A stretch of 64,000 bases of DNA from Cyclaneusma minus (taxonomy: Eukaryota > Ascomycota > Leotiomycetes > Marthamycetales > Marthamycetaceae), in the NCBI GenBank assembly GCA_037179335.1, contig JAKZHN010000009.1:434001-498000 (forward strand), given 5' to 3'. A program made the translations under genes and the position numbers. The number at the start of each line of letters is the position of its first letter. The stretch's first letter is position 1. Positions 1-13,111 of the stretch are shown in pieces. Under the pieces are notes generated by a model, which saw only the letters and a program-made list of their open reading frames with translations, ran no database searches and was not told the DNA's origin.

Positions 1-3000
1 AAAAAATGCGTTTGCAAATAAAACTCCTATAAAATTTTTAAACCGCTTAATATTTTATTCTATATTTAAAAATCTATATTGCCAATAATTAAAATATATA
101 TTTAAAAAACGTTATAGCCTGCGTAAAATAAAATTACTATTTGGATTAATTTAAAATAGCCTATATAATTATTTTTTAAAAGCCAGGTAAAAAAAAAAAC
201 TATATTATATCCGCAATTTATAAACCAATAGCCCTTTTAAATATCTTGGGAAAAAAAATTAAAAACCTAATAATTAAAAGATTATTTATTCTAGCCAAGC
301 AATATTTTTTATTTCCCTTTTAGCAAATAAAAAGCAAAAGCAAGAAAAGCATTTATACAATACTAAAGCTATTAATTAACCAAATCTATAAAATTTAAAA
401 CCGAAATCCATAATAAATAATATTAATTTTTAGCCTTAATATTTTAAAAGCTGTTAATAATGTTTTTTATAAAGATTTAATCTATATTTTATATAGCAAA
501 AAAGTCCCGGCGCATTTTTAAAAATAGTTTTAAAACTTCCTATTAAACTGCAAAATTATTTTTTAGCATTAATAATAAAAAATCAAAACTATTTGAAATT
601 AATACCGGCATTTTTTAAAAATCTTTAATATTTTTTTTTTTAAAATTTAAAATTCTTTTCCATTTGCAATTTATTATATAAATTAATTATAATTATAAAT
701 TTTATTAGTAATATCAATATATTGGTATAAAGCCAATTAATTTTTATAAATAAATAGATTTTTTAAAAAAATCTATTGAAATACTTTAAATTGGGCAATA
801 AAGCACAAACCTATTTTTGCTTATTAAAAATACAAGTTTATATATTTTTCCAAATAAATTAAGCCCAAAAATATATATTATAAAATTTAAATTAATAATA
901 ACGCTATTGCTTTAAAAAACTATATATATATTTTAGGCTTTTAATTAAACTTTAAGCTTAAATAAAGGCTTTATTTTAAATATATTTGTTTTTATCCAAT
1001 TTTAAGCAATATCCAAATTTACCAAATTAATATAAAAAGCGTTATTAAGCAAAGCCTGCATAATATATATAATAATAATAAAAGCGGCCATAATTTATAA
1101 AGCATTGATTATATATATATTAAAAAACAATAGTAAAAACTTTATCAAATTAAGCCATTTATAATTGTTAATTATTAAATAAAACAATATTTTTAAATTA
1201 TTAATAAAAGCATTTAAAATCACCCTAATTAAATTATTAAAAATAAAAATAAAAATTGCCTCTTTTCTTATTTATATAAATTTATTAATTACCAGAAAAT
1301 AATATAAAATACCAGGCTATATTTATAAAATATTAAAAAATACTATTAAAAAAGTAGCCCGCCAAAAACCGCCATTAGTAATCAAATAGAAATAATCCAA
1401 AAAGCCATTATTAAATTTATTAATTAATAACCAAATTCGCTAAATAATATAATATAAAACTGCCAAATTAAATTTACCAAAAGATTTAAAATCAGTTATA
1501 ATTCTGGCCAATTAAAAAAACAAAGATAAAAGCCTATTTTTTAATATAAACCGGTTTATAATTAATTAAAAAGCAGAAACCAGCTTTATTATATATAGCC
1601 AAAAAAAATATATAAACAAATTCCGCCTAAATAATGCATTTTTGCTTATAATAAAAATAAAATACTGCTAAATTATTCCAGCGTTTTTAATATTTTTCCC
1701 AGGCCCTAATATGTTTTAGCAATATAATTTAACATAAAGAAAATCGGATTTAATTTTTTTTTGCAAAGCATAAAATTCCAAATTATATATTTAAATATCT
1801 ATATAAATAGTTTTATTAAATAATCAAATATATCTTAATTTAATACAATTATTACAGTCCAAATTCTCTATATTAAAAGTTTTATTTCATTAATTACTAA
1901 AATATAATTATTACTAGAAAAGGCCTACAAGCCATTATTAAATAATTTCTTTTTAAAAGAATACTAAAATAATTTACTCTTATTAATTTGGTTTTAAAAG
2001 CTATAAATAATAATATAAAACGCCAAAAATAATTAGCAATTAAAGCCAAATAGCTATTATTAAATTAAAAAGCTTTAAAAAAGCGAAAAAAAACGGGAAA
2101 AAATTATATAGCAAAAAGGTATTTTGGGATAAAAAATAAAATATAGCAAAAAAAAGGCCGAAAAAAATTAAATTTTAAAAAAAATATAAAATTAGAAATA
2201 TTATTATCTTTATATAGTAATGTATTATTATAATTCCTATAATTTTAATCATAATATATCAATCGGCTTAAGCCTATTTAAAGGGCGCAAAAGCTTTAAA
2301 AAAGCTTTCTGCCTTTTTAAAAATGATATAGCTTATATTAAATATTTTTAATTAATTAAAATATCTTTTTAGCGGGATTCCGGCAAAACGAACGCTAGTT
2401 TTTTTATTTATAATCAGGTTTTCCAATATAAATAGCTTAACCTATAATTTGGGCATAGTTTCCAAATTTATTAAATAGATAAATCGGACGCTAAATTCCA
2501 AAAAAAAATCGGGAAATAGCCAGGAATAATGCGTAGCTATAATAAGGATTTCGCAAAATAACCGCTTTAATTTTTAAAATTTATACTATTATTTTTTGAT
2601 TTTTTGATTTTAAATTAAAAAAAATATATTAGTTTTTAAATATTTTTTTAAGCCTGGAAATTAGGGCATGCTTTTTACTTTGCCTAGCGCTATTATTAAT
2701 TACGGTCCAAAATATTATAATTAGAGCAAATATAGCTATATATTAAAGCTTTATTTTAATCCAAACCGTATTATTGATTATATTATAACTTATAAAATTA
2801 ATGGCAAAGCCAATAATAAATTGGCTGGTAAAAACAGTATTAAAATTAATACCGTTAAAATATAAAGCGCTAAGCTAATAGCAATTATAAATAATATAAA
2901 TATCCAAGAAAAAGCTTAATTATTGGTAAAATTGCGTTTGGCAATTTAATTTATTTAATTTTGATTTTTACTATTAAATTTTTAAAACCAATTTATTATA

Positions 3001-3989
3001 ATTATAAATTCCTTTATTTTGCCCGTTATTTTTAATACAATATTATTTTTAATTATTCAAGCTTTAATAGGTTTAAAAGCTAATATTGGGAATTTTATTA
3101 ATTATAAAGTTATTGCGCAATTTATTAAATATAAAACTTTTAAGCTTATAAAGCTTTTTTGCTTAATTTTTATTTTAGCTTTTAACGATTATACCCCTAA
3201 ATTAATTATTTACGCTATTTATTTCAAGTTATATATAAGAAATTATTATTAAAATTTAATACCAATTATAATTATTAATTTAAGCTATTATAATATAATT
3301 TTTTTTAAAAAATGGATAAAATTATATAAAATGCTTATTAATAAAATTATAAATAAAACCCATTTTTTTATATTATTGTTTTTATAAAGGAGTTTTTATG
3401 GAATTGTTTTTTGGATTTTAAAAGGATATTTTAAATATTAAGCTAAAGCAAATATTGACCCTAATTTTAATAGGCAATTATTATTTAGCAGAAATTAAAT
3501 AATGCGTTCTAGCTAAATTATAGCTGGCATTGCCTTTTTTTAAGCTAATTCCCGTTTTAAAAACTATAATATACTTGGAAGCTAAATAATGCTAGCAATA
3601 ATACAATTGCTTTTGCAAATTAAATATTGTAATATTTATATTAAAAAAAACAAGGGATTTATTACTTTTAAAAAACATTTTTTTTTACGGATTTGTAAAA
3701 CCTTTAAAAATTAATCCAAATTAAAAACTTGGGCATTGTATAATATAAAAGCCAGTTTAAATTTATCTAATTGCAGCCAGTATATTTTAATATTATATCC
3801 GCTTTATAAAGCAATTAGGAATTTAAATTTTTGCAATTATTATTAAAAAAAAAACAAGCTAGAGGATATTAAAAATGCCTGCTAAAGAAATACAAATATT
3901 ATATGAAAAAATTTAGCAAAATAGCATTAAATACTTTGCTAAATTATAAATCCTGAAATTATAAAATTGAATTTACAAGATTAATGCTA

Positions 3990-6260
3990 TAAAACCCATA
4001 TCCGATTTATAGTATAATTTAGCAAAAGTTAATTATATTAAGGAAATATTTATATATTTATTTAAAAATGGGACTTATTATAACTAGCCAAGCTTTTTAT
4101 ATATTCCCGGTATTATTTGCTAAAACATTAAATAGTGGCCTATAATTCTATATAAAATGTAAAAGATTTAATATGTTTATAAAAAAATGGTTATTTATTA
4201 TTTTAATTAAGGATATTATTAAATTTAATTCTTATTAAGCATTTTACCAAATTTAATTGGTTATAGCCGAAATAAAAAACTAATAATATTTAATATTTGT
4301 TTTGGCCAGTTCAAATTTAGAATGGCTTTTTTTGTTTTATAATAAATTAGCTGTATTTTAGCAATTTATAAATAATATATTTTAAAATATTTTAATAATT
4401 TTATTATAGCTTATATAAATAATTTATTTATTTATAATAAAATCTTTGAAAAATATGAATAATACGTTAATTTGGTTTTTAAAGCTTTGGGAAAAGCCGG
4501 CCTATAAATCAATTTGAATAAATTAAAATTTAAAGTCCAAAAATGCAAGCTTTTAAAAATAATAATTAGTATTAATAGCATTTATATAAATTAAAATATT
4601 ATATGCAATATAGTAATATAGAAAAAGCCAATTTGCATTAAGAAAATTTAATAATGTTTTAAGTTTATTAATGATTTTTATTGCTTTATTTTTAATTATG
4701 CAAAAATAATAAAAGCATTTTATATAATAATGCATATAAAAGACCAGCCATTTAAAATAATGGATACCGTTAGAAATTTATTAAATGCTTTAAAATATAT
4801 TGTTATTTACGCTTTAATTTTAGTTTACTATATTTGGGAAAAAGTTATTTATATTAAAACGAATATTTCTAATTATATTCTTAATGCAATTTTTTTTAAA
4901 GAAATAGCAAAGGCCGTTTCCAACCCATAGCCTTTTATTTAAAATAAATATTGAAATTTAAAATAAAGTATTTAATTTATAATAAGGAATTTTTAGCAAT
5001 TATTAATATCTTTAAATATTGGAAAAGATTTATTATCAATATAATAAAAACCATTTAAATTCTTATTAATTATAAAGGCTTGGAGTTTTTTAATATAAAA
5101 AGACGGCTAAATTGCAAATAAGCTATATAATTGAATATTTTTGCAAATATTAATTTTAAAATTAATAGCATATTAGGTTATTAAAACAGCAAGTCGGACG
5201 CCTTTATTTAATAAGTATAAAAGTATTTAAAGGATTCTATAAATTTTAGGGTATAATATAGGGATAAAGCGTTTTTTTTTATTTAAAAATTGGATAGAAA
5301 TGCTATTGAAATTAATAAAATTGGCTTTAATTAAGAAATTAATTTATTTATATAATTTGCAAACTTTGCTTTTTTTATCTTCCAATATTTTTAAAAACTA
5401 ATTGCTAGTTTTAGATAAGGAATTAAAATATTTAAATCCGAAAATGCTTTTACTAAAAATATATAATCCGATTAAAATTATTACTATTTTTCTAATTATA
5501 ATTACAAAATAAATACTATTAAAAGTTTAAGTAGCTAATAGCGGCCAGCATATATATAGGATTTTTTCCCCCTTTATTTTAATATACTATTAATTAGGAA
5601 ATCGATTTTTTTAAATATTATAAAGCAATTTATATCCCAAAATAAAAATATATTAAGCAAAGAATTATTTAAGCAATTTATAGCTTTATTATTTACGGCT
5701 ATATAGAAAAAAAAACATTTATAAAACTTATTATTGGGAAAAATTGGCTTTAAATGTTTAATAATTTATTTTTAATTATTATTATTATTAAAAAACCAAG
5801 CCAATTAAATAGAAATATTAAGGCTATTTAAAACCGATTTAGACCGCTAAAAAGCCGTGGAAATATATTATAATGGAGTTTATTATTGGCCTGCTATTTA
5901 ATAAAGAAAACAATGTCATTATAATGGTTATAAACCGATTTTCCAAAATAATTTATTTTGGTTTTTGCTTTTTTGGTACCGGATATATTAAAAACTTATT
6001 TTTAAATAAATAGCCCGTTTATTTTATAAAAATATTTTTAAATTATATAGCTAATCCAAAAATATTATTTTAAATAAAGGTTTTTAATTTATAGCTAAAT
6101 TTTAGCGCTATTTTTATAAATTTTTAAATATAAATTATTGCTTATTTATAATAGCTTATCCAAAAATAAACGGATAAATAAAATAAATGAATTTTAAAAT
6201 CGAATGGTTATTATAAATTCATTGTAATAGCCGCCAAAAAAATGGATTAAATATTTATTA
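3990..6260 (+). mobile_element. Decayed Ty3/gypsy retrotransposon, pol region
   Basis: Reverse transcriptase, RNase H and integrase are recognisable in order on the + strand through many stops. At about 4030-4150 the reading resembles the RT entry region. At about 4390-4560 it gives an AYINNLFIY-like string, matching the AYIDDILIY catalytic motif with both Asp changed to Asn by G-to-A, followed by an AGL-type segment. At 4730-4930 it resembles the RNase H start (FxTNxS for VETDAS). At about 5865-6000 it reads as GLL...NNVIMVINRFSKII, matching the integrase core GLP...VVVDRFSKM, again with Asp to Asn. The element is dead. Outer boundaries and the 5' LTR were not found. Confidence 0.85.
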
Positions 6261-6654
6261 TTGGTGGAATTTGGCATTAATAATTATATAAATTAATTAA
6301 TTGGGTTGTTTTATTATTATTTATAGCCAGAATTTTATAAATTTTTATATTTTTTATATATTTATTATTTGAATAATTAGAAAGCTTTTAATAAAAGAAA
6401 TGCAGTTTAATTTGCAAAAAATATAAATTATATTTATTAAGAAATTTATAAAAAATTAGGTTTTTTTTTAAAAAAGAATGCAATTTTATACCAATAAACG
6501 TTATAGGCTATACTTTAATTACCAAATTAGCAATATAGTTGATTTACTTATAAAAAATATTAAAATGCTTAAAGGCAAATTAGGCTCGAAATAAATTAGT
6601 TTATTTACTATTATAAAATAATATAAACCGGTTTTTTTTGCTTTTAATCTTTTT

Positions 6655-6870
6655 AACGTGTCACACGGGGCCGAGGAGGGCGCCCTGCGGGTACCCCACG
6701 AGGCACGTGCGCTAGAGGTGCGCAGGAGGAGAGCGTTGCTTACTAAGGAAGTTAAGCGAGGCTCCCAGCGCACAATACTTAGGCGCTGCCATTCTCACTT
6801 GAGAAGGGCAGCGGCTATTCTTCATAGCTAAGGAATACGTATAACGCACCCCCATCTGCCAATCTATTTT
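6655..6870. other. GC-rich patch inside the A/T block, possible LTR or later insertion
   Basis: About 215 bp of normal base composition is embedded in the decayed block, about 400 bp downstream of the gypsy integrase. It opens with TGTCACACGG at about 6659, which resembles the TGTCAC start of many Ty3/gypsy LTRs, so it may be the left edge of the 3' LTR. It also contains CTCACTTGAG and other short palindromes. No coding sequence is convincing. It either escaped RIP because it is short and single copy, or it arrived after RIP. Confidence 0.4.
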
Positions 6871-8650
6871 TAACCATTATAATATAACGTTTATATCGAA
6901 GCCGGCTTATATAATATTTTTTACGCCAATTTGTTTTAATATTATTCGAATAATTTTTTCCCGGGATAATAGCTGCCAGGATTATTTTTAATTATTATTC
7001 TAAATAGCGAAAACAATTAATAAAAGGTAGATTATATTTTTAATTTAAAGGCAATTAAAAAAAAGCTTTATTGTTAAATTAAATGGACCGGATATTGTAT
7101 AAATAAAAACTGGTATTATTTATTATGCTTTAATATTTTTTTTTACTAATGGTATATCGAAAACCCCAGGCTATTAAGCATAAGAAATATAAGGGAATTA
7201 AAGGCTAGAAACCGGTAGAACGCTTTTATACGCTTGATAGAACTTGCTTTAAAAAGCGAGGGAATGGTGTTATGGGGCTTTGGGCCTTTTTAAAGGAAGG
7301 TTTTTCCATAGCTATTTATTTATACGCTAGCCTTTTAAGCGACCGGTTAGGGATTTTGCCAGCTATTTAACATAGCCAAATCCCCGTCCCTTTTAGTTTT
7401 CTAGTTTTATTTATTTTATTTATTACCCTCGCGTTAATCCACGTGACCCCTTTTAATATAGCCGTGATATGGCATGCAGGATTGTATAAAGGTTTTTTGG
7501 AATTTGCGGATTTTATTGCAGCTGGTATTTAATATTATTGGCGGATTATAATATTAAGGATTTTCCAATAAAAATTATAATAAGAGTTTTTTAAATAGCT
7601 ATTTTATAAATTTGCAAAGCTATTTTTTTAATACTTTTTTAAATATAGGGTTTTAAAAGTTTTTGAATTTTTTAATAAAATTGAATTATAGCTATTATAA
7701 GTCCTGGAGTTTTTAAATATTAATAATATAAAATATTAATGCAAATAAAAGAAATATATATATTTAAAGATTTTTAGTAATTGCTTTTTTATTGCTTTAA
7801 ATAAATGCAGAAATAATTTTTTTTATATAATTAAAGCGATATTGATTTAAATATTAAATTCGGAAATTTTAAAGTAAAAATGGAATAAAAAAATAAAATG
7901 GAATTTATTTTTGGAAATTAGATAAATATATTAAAGGCCAATATATAGAAATTAATTATGAATTTTAAGGATTTTAAAAGAGAATTTTTTATTATTAATA
8001 ATTAAGCCATTATTTTATTGCAAAAGGGGCTGGTATTAGGGCTAGGGAATTGGGCTAATAATAGCGGCTAGCTGGATTTAATAAAGGTTTTTGGTTTTTT
8101 TATAGCTTTTTATTTGCGTTTTAGTTGGAGCCGCATGAGTTTTTTAATAAAATTCTAATTGTTTAAAAAAGGCATTTTAATTTTTTTTATATAAAAGCCT
8201 TGGCGTTGGCAATAAATAAAAGGAATTATAAAAAAGAATAGGGAAAAAGCAAAGCGATATTAGCAAGGGCGCCGCTAGCGGGGACCAGGTACAGGGGTTT
8301 TAGAATTTTTAAAATTTTGGTTTTTATTGCTATTGGCGTCGCTGGTTATTGGGCTAGAGCAATTGCGATTTTAATTAGCGTTGGTATATTTAAAGCGGTA
8401 TAAAATGGCGGAAGCAAAGCGAGCGTGCTTTAAAAATATATTGGCAATTAATATATAAAGCAGGGTTTGTAAATTTAAAATTAATATAAAAAAGCGTTTA
8501 AATTAATTAAATTAATTTGATTAATAAAGCAATTAACATTGGTAAGGAGAGGAATAATGGTGGCAAAGAGTTTTTTTTGATTATTGTTATGGGCTTTATT
8601 ATTGCTTATATTCTTGGTCGTTAGCCAGGGGGTTTCATATAAGACCTATG

Positions 8651-9474
8651 TGATGATAAGACAGCCTTATTATTATAAAACCCATTATTTCAATAATTTG
8701 AGATACTCCCAATTAATTATTATTGGGGATATCCTTGATTATTGAAGAGAGGTTCAGACTTTTGTCGCATAGCTGTAGCAAGGCATGCGAAGCACTAACA
8801 GAGTGATGGTTCTTGAATTACATGTATCTTATGCTCCAAGAAAGTTCGTTGACGTAAGTTCATCCTGTAGGCCGTAGCCTTCAACATTGCCGGGCAACAA
8901 CGCCGCGCTGAAACGCCAGCAAGAAGCATTTCTCGATTGCAGAACACTTCCTGAGTCGTTCAGCAGGTGCGCTCAAAACCAAAGGCCCAAAGGTCAACAA
9001 AGTGTTCAAGACCCAGTTCTGAAGATGGGTATCGAGTAACAATCCGAATATGGCTTCCGTTCGAAGGACAGAGCAAGTTTCTAGGCTCTGCGTGACATTG
9101 CGGTTGTTGACGTGATAGTGGTGTGCGTGACTGGACTCTGGACCGTTCTGGACCTGAGAGGGCTCTCTGGTGTTGAACATCGTAGCTAGATGTATGTTTG
9201 TCTTGTAGTCAATAGTATTGCATTATTGCATAGCAGAACGGAAGAATCAGTTCAATCAAAATTAAGCTTTGCATTCACAGAGCTACAAAGATGTTTGCGG
9301 TCGCTTCCCAAAAAGGCTAGCGCTTGTTGTCGCTAAAATTCACGTGACCCGTCCCGTCTCCGGCGCCAGCATAAACAAGAATCTTCCGAGCTCGCGCTTG
9401 ACTTTTCCTCCTTCCGCCTCCGCCCGACCACACCTTCCCGACTTCAACTTCAAACTTACAAACTACTGCCCACC
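8651..9474. other. Island boundary and 5' flank of the first BTB gene
   Basis: Normal-composition DNA starts here. The last 150 bp before 9475 are C/T-rich, as in many fungal leaders. A minus-strand open frame (8881-9180) contains HHYHV, reminiscent of the C-terminal signature of the BTB family, and a GCGCTCAAAA word occurs at about 8969. No BTB domain can be read around them, so I call no gene. Confidence 0.5.
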
Positions 9475-10416
9475 ATGGCCATTCCAACTGCGCCAATGTC
9501 CGTTGTCTCGCAGGCTACTGCGCGCGACAGCAGCAAGGATGACACCGTCAATGCCTGGGCCGACGGTGTGAGCCTCCCGGCTGCAGCTGTCAAGCCAAAG
9601 TTCGACGCTTTCAAGCCCAAGGTCGTTGAAGCTTCCAAGCCCAAGGTCGAGGCTCCCAAGTCCAAGGTCGAGGCTCCCAAGTCCGAGGTCGAAGCTACCA
9701 GACCCAATGGCATGAAGAAGAAGCCAAACTTTGAGTAAGTCAGACCAATCAGCTACCCTATAGTGACTATCTCCAGAACCATAAGACTGACAGTTCTGGC
9801 GCGCAGAGTACCTCAATACTTCACCAAGGTTTCCGTGGGATCCCCTGCCTCGCGCAGAATGTTCCATGTCTACACCGACTTCCTCGCCTACCACTCTTCG
9901 TATTTCGAGAAGACTCTGAAGGCTGGTGTCTACGGAGCCGAGCGCGGCGTTATCCTTCTTCCTGACATTGCCCCAGAGGTGTTCGGATCCTTCGTTTCCT
10001 ACATCTACACTGGTGACATCGTCGAGACCATCGAGGCAGACCGAACCAAGGAAGGAAATGCCAACGGCGAGCTCGACAAGCCGTCGTTCCAGCACCTGAT
10101 CAAAGTGTGGACCGCCGCTCAATACCTTGAGACTCCAGGCCTGCAGGAGCTGATGATGGCCAAGATTCGCAGCAAGACCCAGCGACTCGAGGAAGCCCCA
10201 GGTCACTTGATCGACAACATCTACAAGAACACGTCGATCAACTCGCCTCTTCGCAAGCTCATGGTGGACATGACCTGCTCGTGCGGCGGCATTCAGAACC
10301 GGGAGATTGCGGAGAATCTTCCCAAGGAGTTCTTGATCGACCTGGCCATGACTTTCACCAGAGTTTTTTCCAACAGCATCCCTCAGGGCCCTCCCATCGC
10401 TGACCCGAACAACTAA
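9475..10416 (+). CDS. BTB/POZ-domain protein, copy 1 (289 aa)
   Basis: Two exons, 9475-9734 and 9807-10416, join in phase 2 (donor GTAAGT, acceptor GCGCAG). The start has a good context (CCACCATGG). Residues 1-86 are a low-complexity, Lys/Pro-rich N-terminus with repeats of the type KPKVEA. The BTB domain follows from about residue 88 and is divergent: it has FHVYTDFLAYHSSYFEKTL where the siblings have FKVHKxFLCHYSPYFxxAL. The later family blocks KVWTAAQYLETPGLQ and SPLRKLMVDM are present, but the C-terminal NYHV signature is absent. An intron-like segment (10428-10481; GTGAGT, GCTAAC, CAG) lies just after the stop, probably in the 3' UTR. BTB proteins generally mediate dimerisation and often act as CUL3 adaptors; the specific role here is unknown. 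Confidence 0.85.
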
Positions 10417-11309
10417 TTTGTTCAAGAGTGAGTCCCCTGCTCGCAAACATACCCGAGTGAAAGCTAACATGGGAATTTCAGGCTTTGAACAGCATCGTGG
10501 CTTTGCGTCGTAGAGCTGCTGTTTTCTTCGGAATAGGGCCTGCCCAGGTATTCTCAAAGACTTCGTCGGGTGCAGACAGATCGCGCTCGGGCTGAACTTG
10601 GGACAAAGCTTCTGTGCTGTTCTTCCTGTCTTCTGCAAAAGACATAATGCTAGGGCTCCGAGGAGGAAAATAGACTCTCTTCAGCAAGTAGTGAACAATC
10701 CACTACTTTCCAGACCATTTTGCGCACACTGTGACTAGAACCTCGTTGTCTGCGATATGTTTTCGTAGAATTGTTGCCTGAATAGACGACCAACCACGCA
10801 AGTTAACCCCATCTGCACTCAGTGAAGCAGGATTGTAAATCTTCCCCTCCTCGAGTCTTTCAAATGCACCTCGACCTATCGTTTTCTGGGACTGTGAAGT
10901 TGAACTCCAGAACGAAAGTGTCACGTGCCTGCCTTGATGGTGCCCGTCGCGCCTTCTCCTTTCGTATTGCGATCTCTAGGCTCAAGCATCTTGCGGGCCC
11001 ACACCACTCAACCTCAACTTCAAACTCCATCTGCCCGCCTACCAGCAGATTCAGCACCAGGGATCTCAACCTACAGCAATCCACCTCGACTGCAGACTAC
11101 TGGCACGCAGTAGCGCAGAGCTCGTGGCTGTCACAAGAAGCACAACATCACAGACAATTGACCGACTTGCATTGATTCACCTTACTACCAATCCGCCGGC
11201 TTCTCGACATCGTGAAGGAATACCATCTTGAGTGGTACGGTCAGTGCCTCCCTGCCTTTCCTCAGGCTTTGACTACACTAACAATCTGCTGCTCATAGAA
11301 ACCGGCACG
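10417..11309. other. Intergenic region, BTB copies 1 and 2
   Basis: It holds the probable 3' UTR intron of copy 1 and then about 800 bp without a convincing gene. The overlapping open frames on both strands here are short and unlike any family I recognise. The last part is the promoter and leader of the disrupted copy 2. Confidence 0.5.
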
Positions 11310-12072
11310 ATGGCCAACTCCAGCTCCTCCAACACAGGTGCCGCAGAGACTCGCGCGCCCTCGCCAGATCTACTGTAAGCTACCAAAACCGGAGGGCCTT
11401 CCCCAGATGAATAGTTGCTGACACTTCAACAGCGTGTCGCAGGAGCAAGTTTCGGTCATTCTCGGAGAAGAGGCGAAGGAATTCAAAGTACACAAAGCCT
11501 TCTTGTGTCACTACTCGGGATAGTTTCGAAAGGCGCTGGATGGCAACTTCCTCGAGGCAACGACCAACCGTGTTGAGCTGAAGCATACGCGTCCTGAGGT
11601 GTTTGCCCATCTGGTTCACTGGCTCTACACCAGAAAGATCAAGGAAACCCACTGCATAGGGTTGACCTTACCCAGGGAGGAACGAAGTCAGCTGGATACT
11701 CCGGACTATGACGTTTTCATCAAGTTGTAGGTACTCGCGGATTACCTTGATATGCCAGTTCTCCAGAACTATATCATCGGTCGACTGGCAGCGAAAATGA
11801 GTCGCATCAACACGGTTCCAACAATCATTTTGAAATTACTCTACGAGGCTACAGTCCCCAGCAGCCCGCTTAGAAAATTTCTGGTGTATAAACTCGTATG
11901 GACGACTCACCCTTCAGACTGGTACAGGGCCTCTGAAAGGTAGAACCAAGAAATTATGACGCATATTGCATGCGCATTGCACGAGAGATTTGTCGAGCCG
12001 AAAATTCCAGTCGACCCGCTTAAAGATCTCCGCAATTACTATGTGGAGAAAGTACATAATCCAAAGGAATGA
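11310..12072 (+). pseudogene. BTB/POZ gene, copy 2, three premature stops
   Basis: The gene structure is fully recognisable: exon 1 is 11310-11374 and exon 2 is 11433-12072, joined in phase 2 like every sibling. The frame is intact end to end (235 codons, the same length as copy 5) except for in-frame TAG codons at 11521-11523, 11728-11730 and 11941-11943. Family blocks are clear: EFKVHKAFLCHYS, the LADYLDMPVLQN block, SSPLRKFLV, and NYYVEK near the end. The second stop stands where siblings have Trp (VWILADYL), a TGG-to-TAG change. The third fits CAG to TAG. The first replaces a Tyr and is a transversion. With three stops and no frameshift, this copy probably decayed by point mutation alone. 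Confidence 0.88.
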
Positions 12073-13111
12073 TCTGCCTGCAGGAAAGGGGAAGGGAAGC
12101 GCAAACAGAAGACGGCGAACTTGAGACAGAAGAGAGATCAAGACATCTTGCTTGAAGGAGGCTATAATCCTGGGAATCCACACACAGGGAATTCCAAGGC
12201 GTCTGTCTTGGTCAAAGGTTCAGCTCGTCTCCTTCGCAAACGCCATAAGAGAAACCGATAAAAATGGGAGGATTCAGTCCACGAAGCGAGAACAAACTTC
12301 AGAAAATCATACACATGCTGCGACCAGAATCTGTGTTTGTTTCAACCGTGCTGTGCTCGTGTACAGAATTGCCTGCTTCATTTTGATTTTTTTTTCGAAG
12401 TGGTTTTATGTAGGACGAGTCACCTAACTGTGCGTGGCCCGGAGGGCAACGGCCCAACGCAAGGGAGCTTCCAGAAGGGCCGCAGACGAAGGAAATTGGT
12501 CTTAAAAAGCTCAATTCCCTTCTCTCTCCTTCTTCTCTCATCTTAATCGATCTTGCAGCTGTCAGGTGTCTCGATTTTCACCCACCCACCTCCCTTTGTA
12601 CGTTAGTTATCCAAGCTCCTTATGTAGCTAGCTAGTGGCCTATTTAGCTTAGAGAGCTCTCTCACTCTTTCTACTATTAGAAGAGGAATAAGGAGGACCC
12701 AGGCAAGGGGAGAGGGCTCTCAAAAGCTTCAATTCAAGGCTGATTTCCGCCAAACACTGACTTCTATGAAGGTAGCGACTACGACCGATTTTCGAAAAAG
12801 GCAGCGATTTTGATACATTTTGGGGAAGCTTTGGTGATGCATTCAGCATGATGTCTTTCATAAAGGAACAATTTCAATGTATTCAACAATCCTTACTTTC
12901 CTTTCACACCTTAATCCGGCACCCTCACAAAGGAAATCTCTTGTCACCGATTCTGACTGTATGAACGAACAAAGGCCGAAATCCCACATCACAACGTTAT
13001 TTCTTGTGTCAGACTCGGCGAAATCAAGCAATCTTCGCTCGCTCTGTGAGCTTGAACAACAGCAGGAAACCGTGCCGAGTACCTATCTACAGCTTCGAGC
13101 CACAAAACGCC
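12073..13111. other. Intergenic region, BTB copies 2 and 3
   Basis: About 1 kb without a supported gene. It includes C/T-rich and T-rich tracts (12380-12400, 12515-12545) and the leader of copy 3. I see no RNA gene or repeat. Confidence 0.5.

Larger units (their letters stand above)
1..8650. repeat. A/T-rich, RIP-like transposon graveyard
   Basis: The sequence is dominated by A and T with stop codons in every frame, and it changes abruptly to ordinary composition near 8650. Recognisable pieces are a Ty3/gypsy polyprotein on the + strand (about 3990-6250) and a GC-rich patch (6655-6870). Decay appears milder between about 7150 and 8640, where GC-containing words persist. The short open frames here (for example 3019-3252) are chance gaps between stops. 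RIP is inferred from the pattern and from comparison with the LTR pairs of the second A/T block; no index was computed. Confidence 0.85.

Noticed and set aside
3019..3252. Open frames in A/T blocks, such as this one, 36714-36908 and 46205-46447
   Set aside because: They are Ile/Lys/Asn/Leu-rich translations of A/T-rich decayed sequence and are not genes.
6690..6790. 5S rRNA-like words (GAAGTTAAGCGAGGCTCCC)
   Set aside because: The rest of the fungal 5S consensus is absent on both strands.
8881..9180. Minus-strand frame containing HHYHV, suggestive of a tenth BTB copy
   Set aside because: No BTB domain or family block can be read upstream of it on that strand.
9463..10638. Long minus-strand open frame of 391 codons
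   Set aside because: It is antisense to BTB copy 1 and crosses its intron. The + strand has clear domain homology and splice signals.
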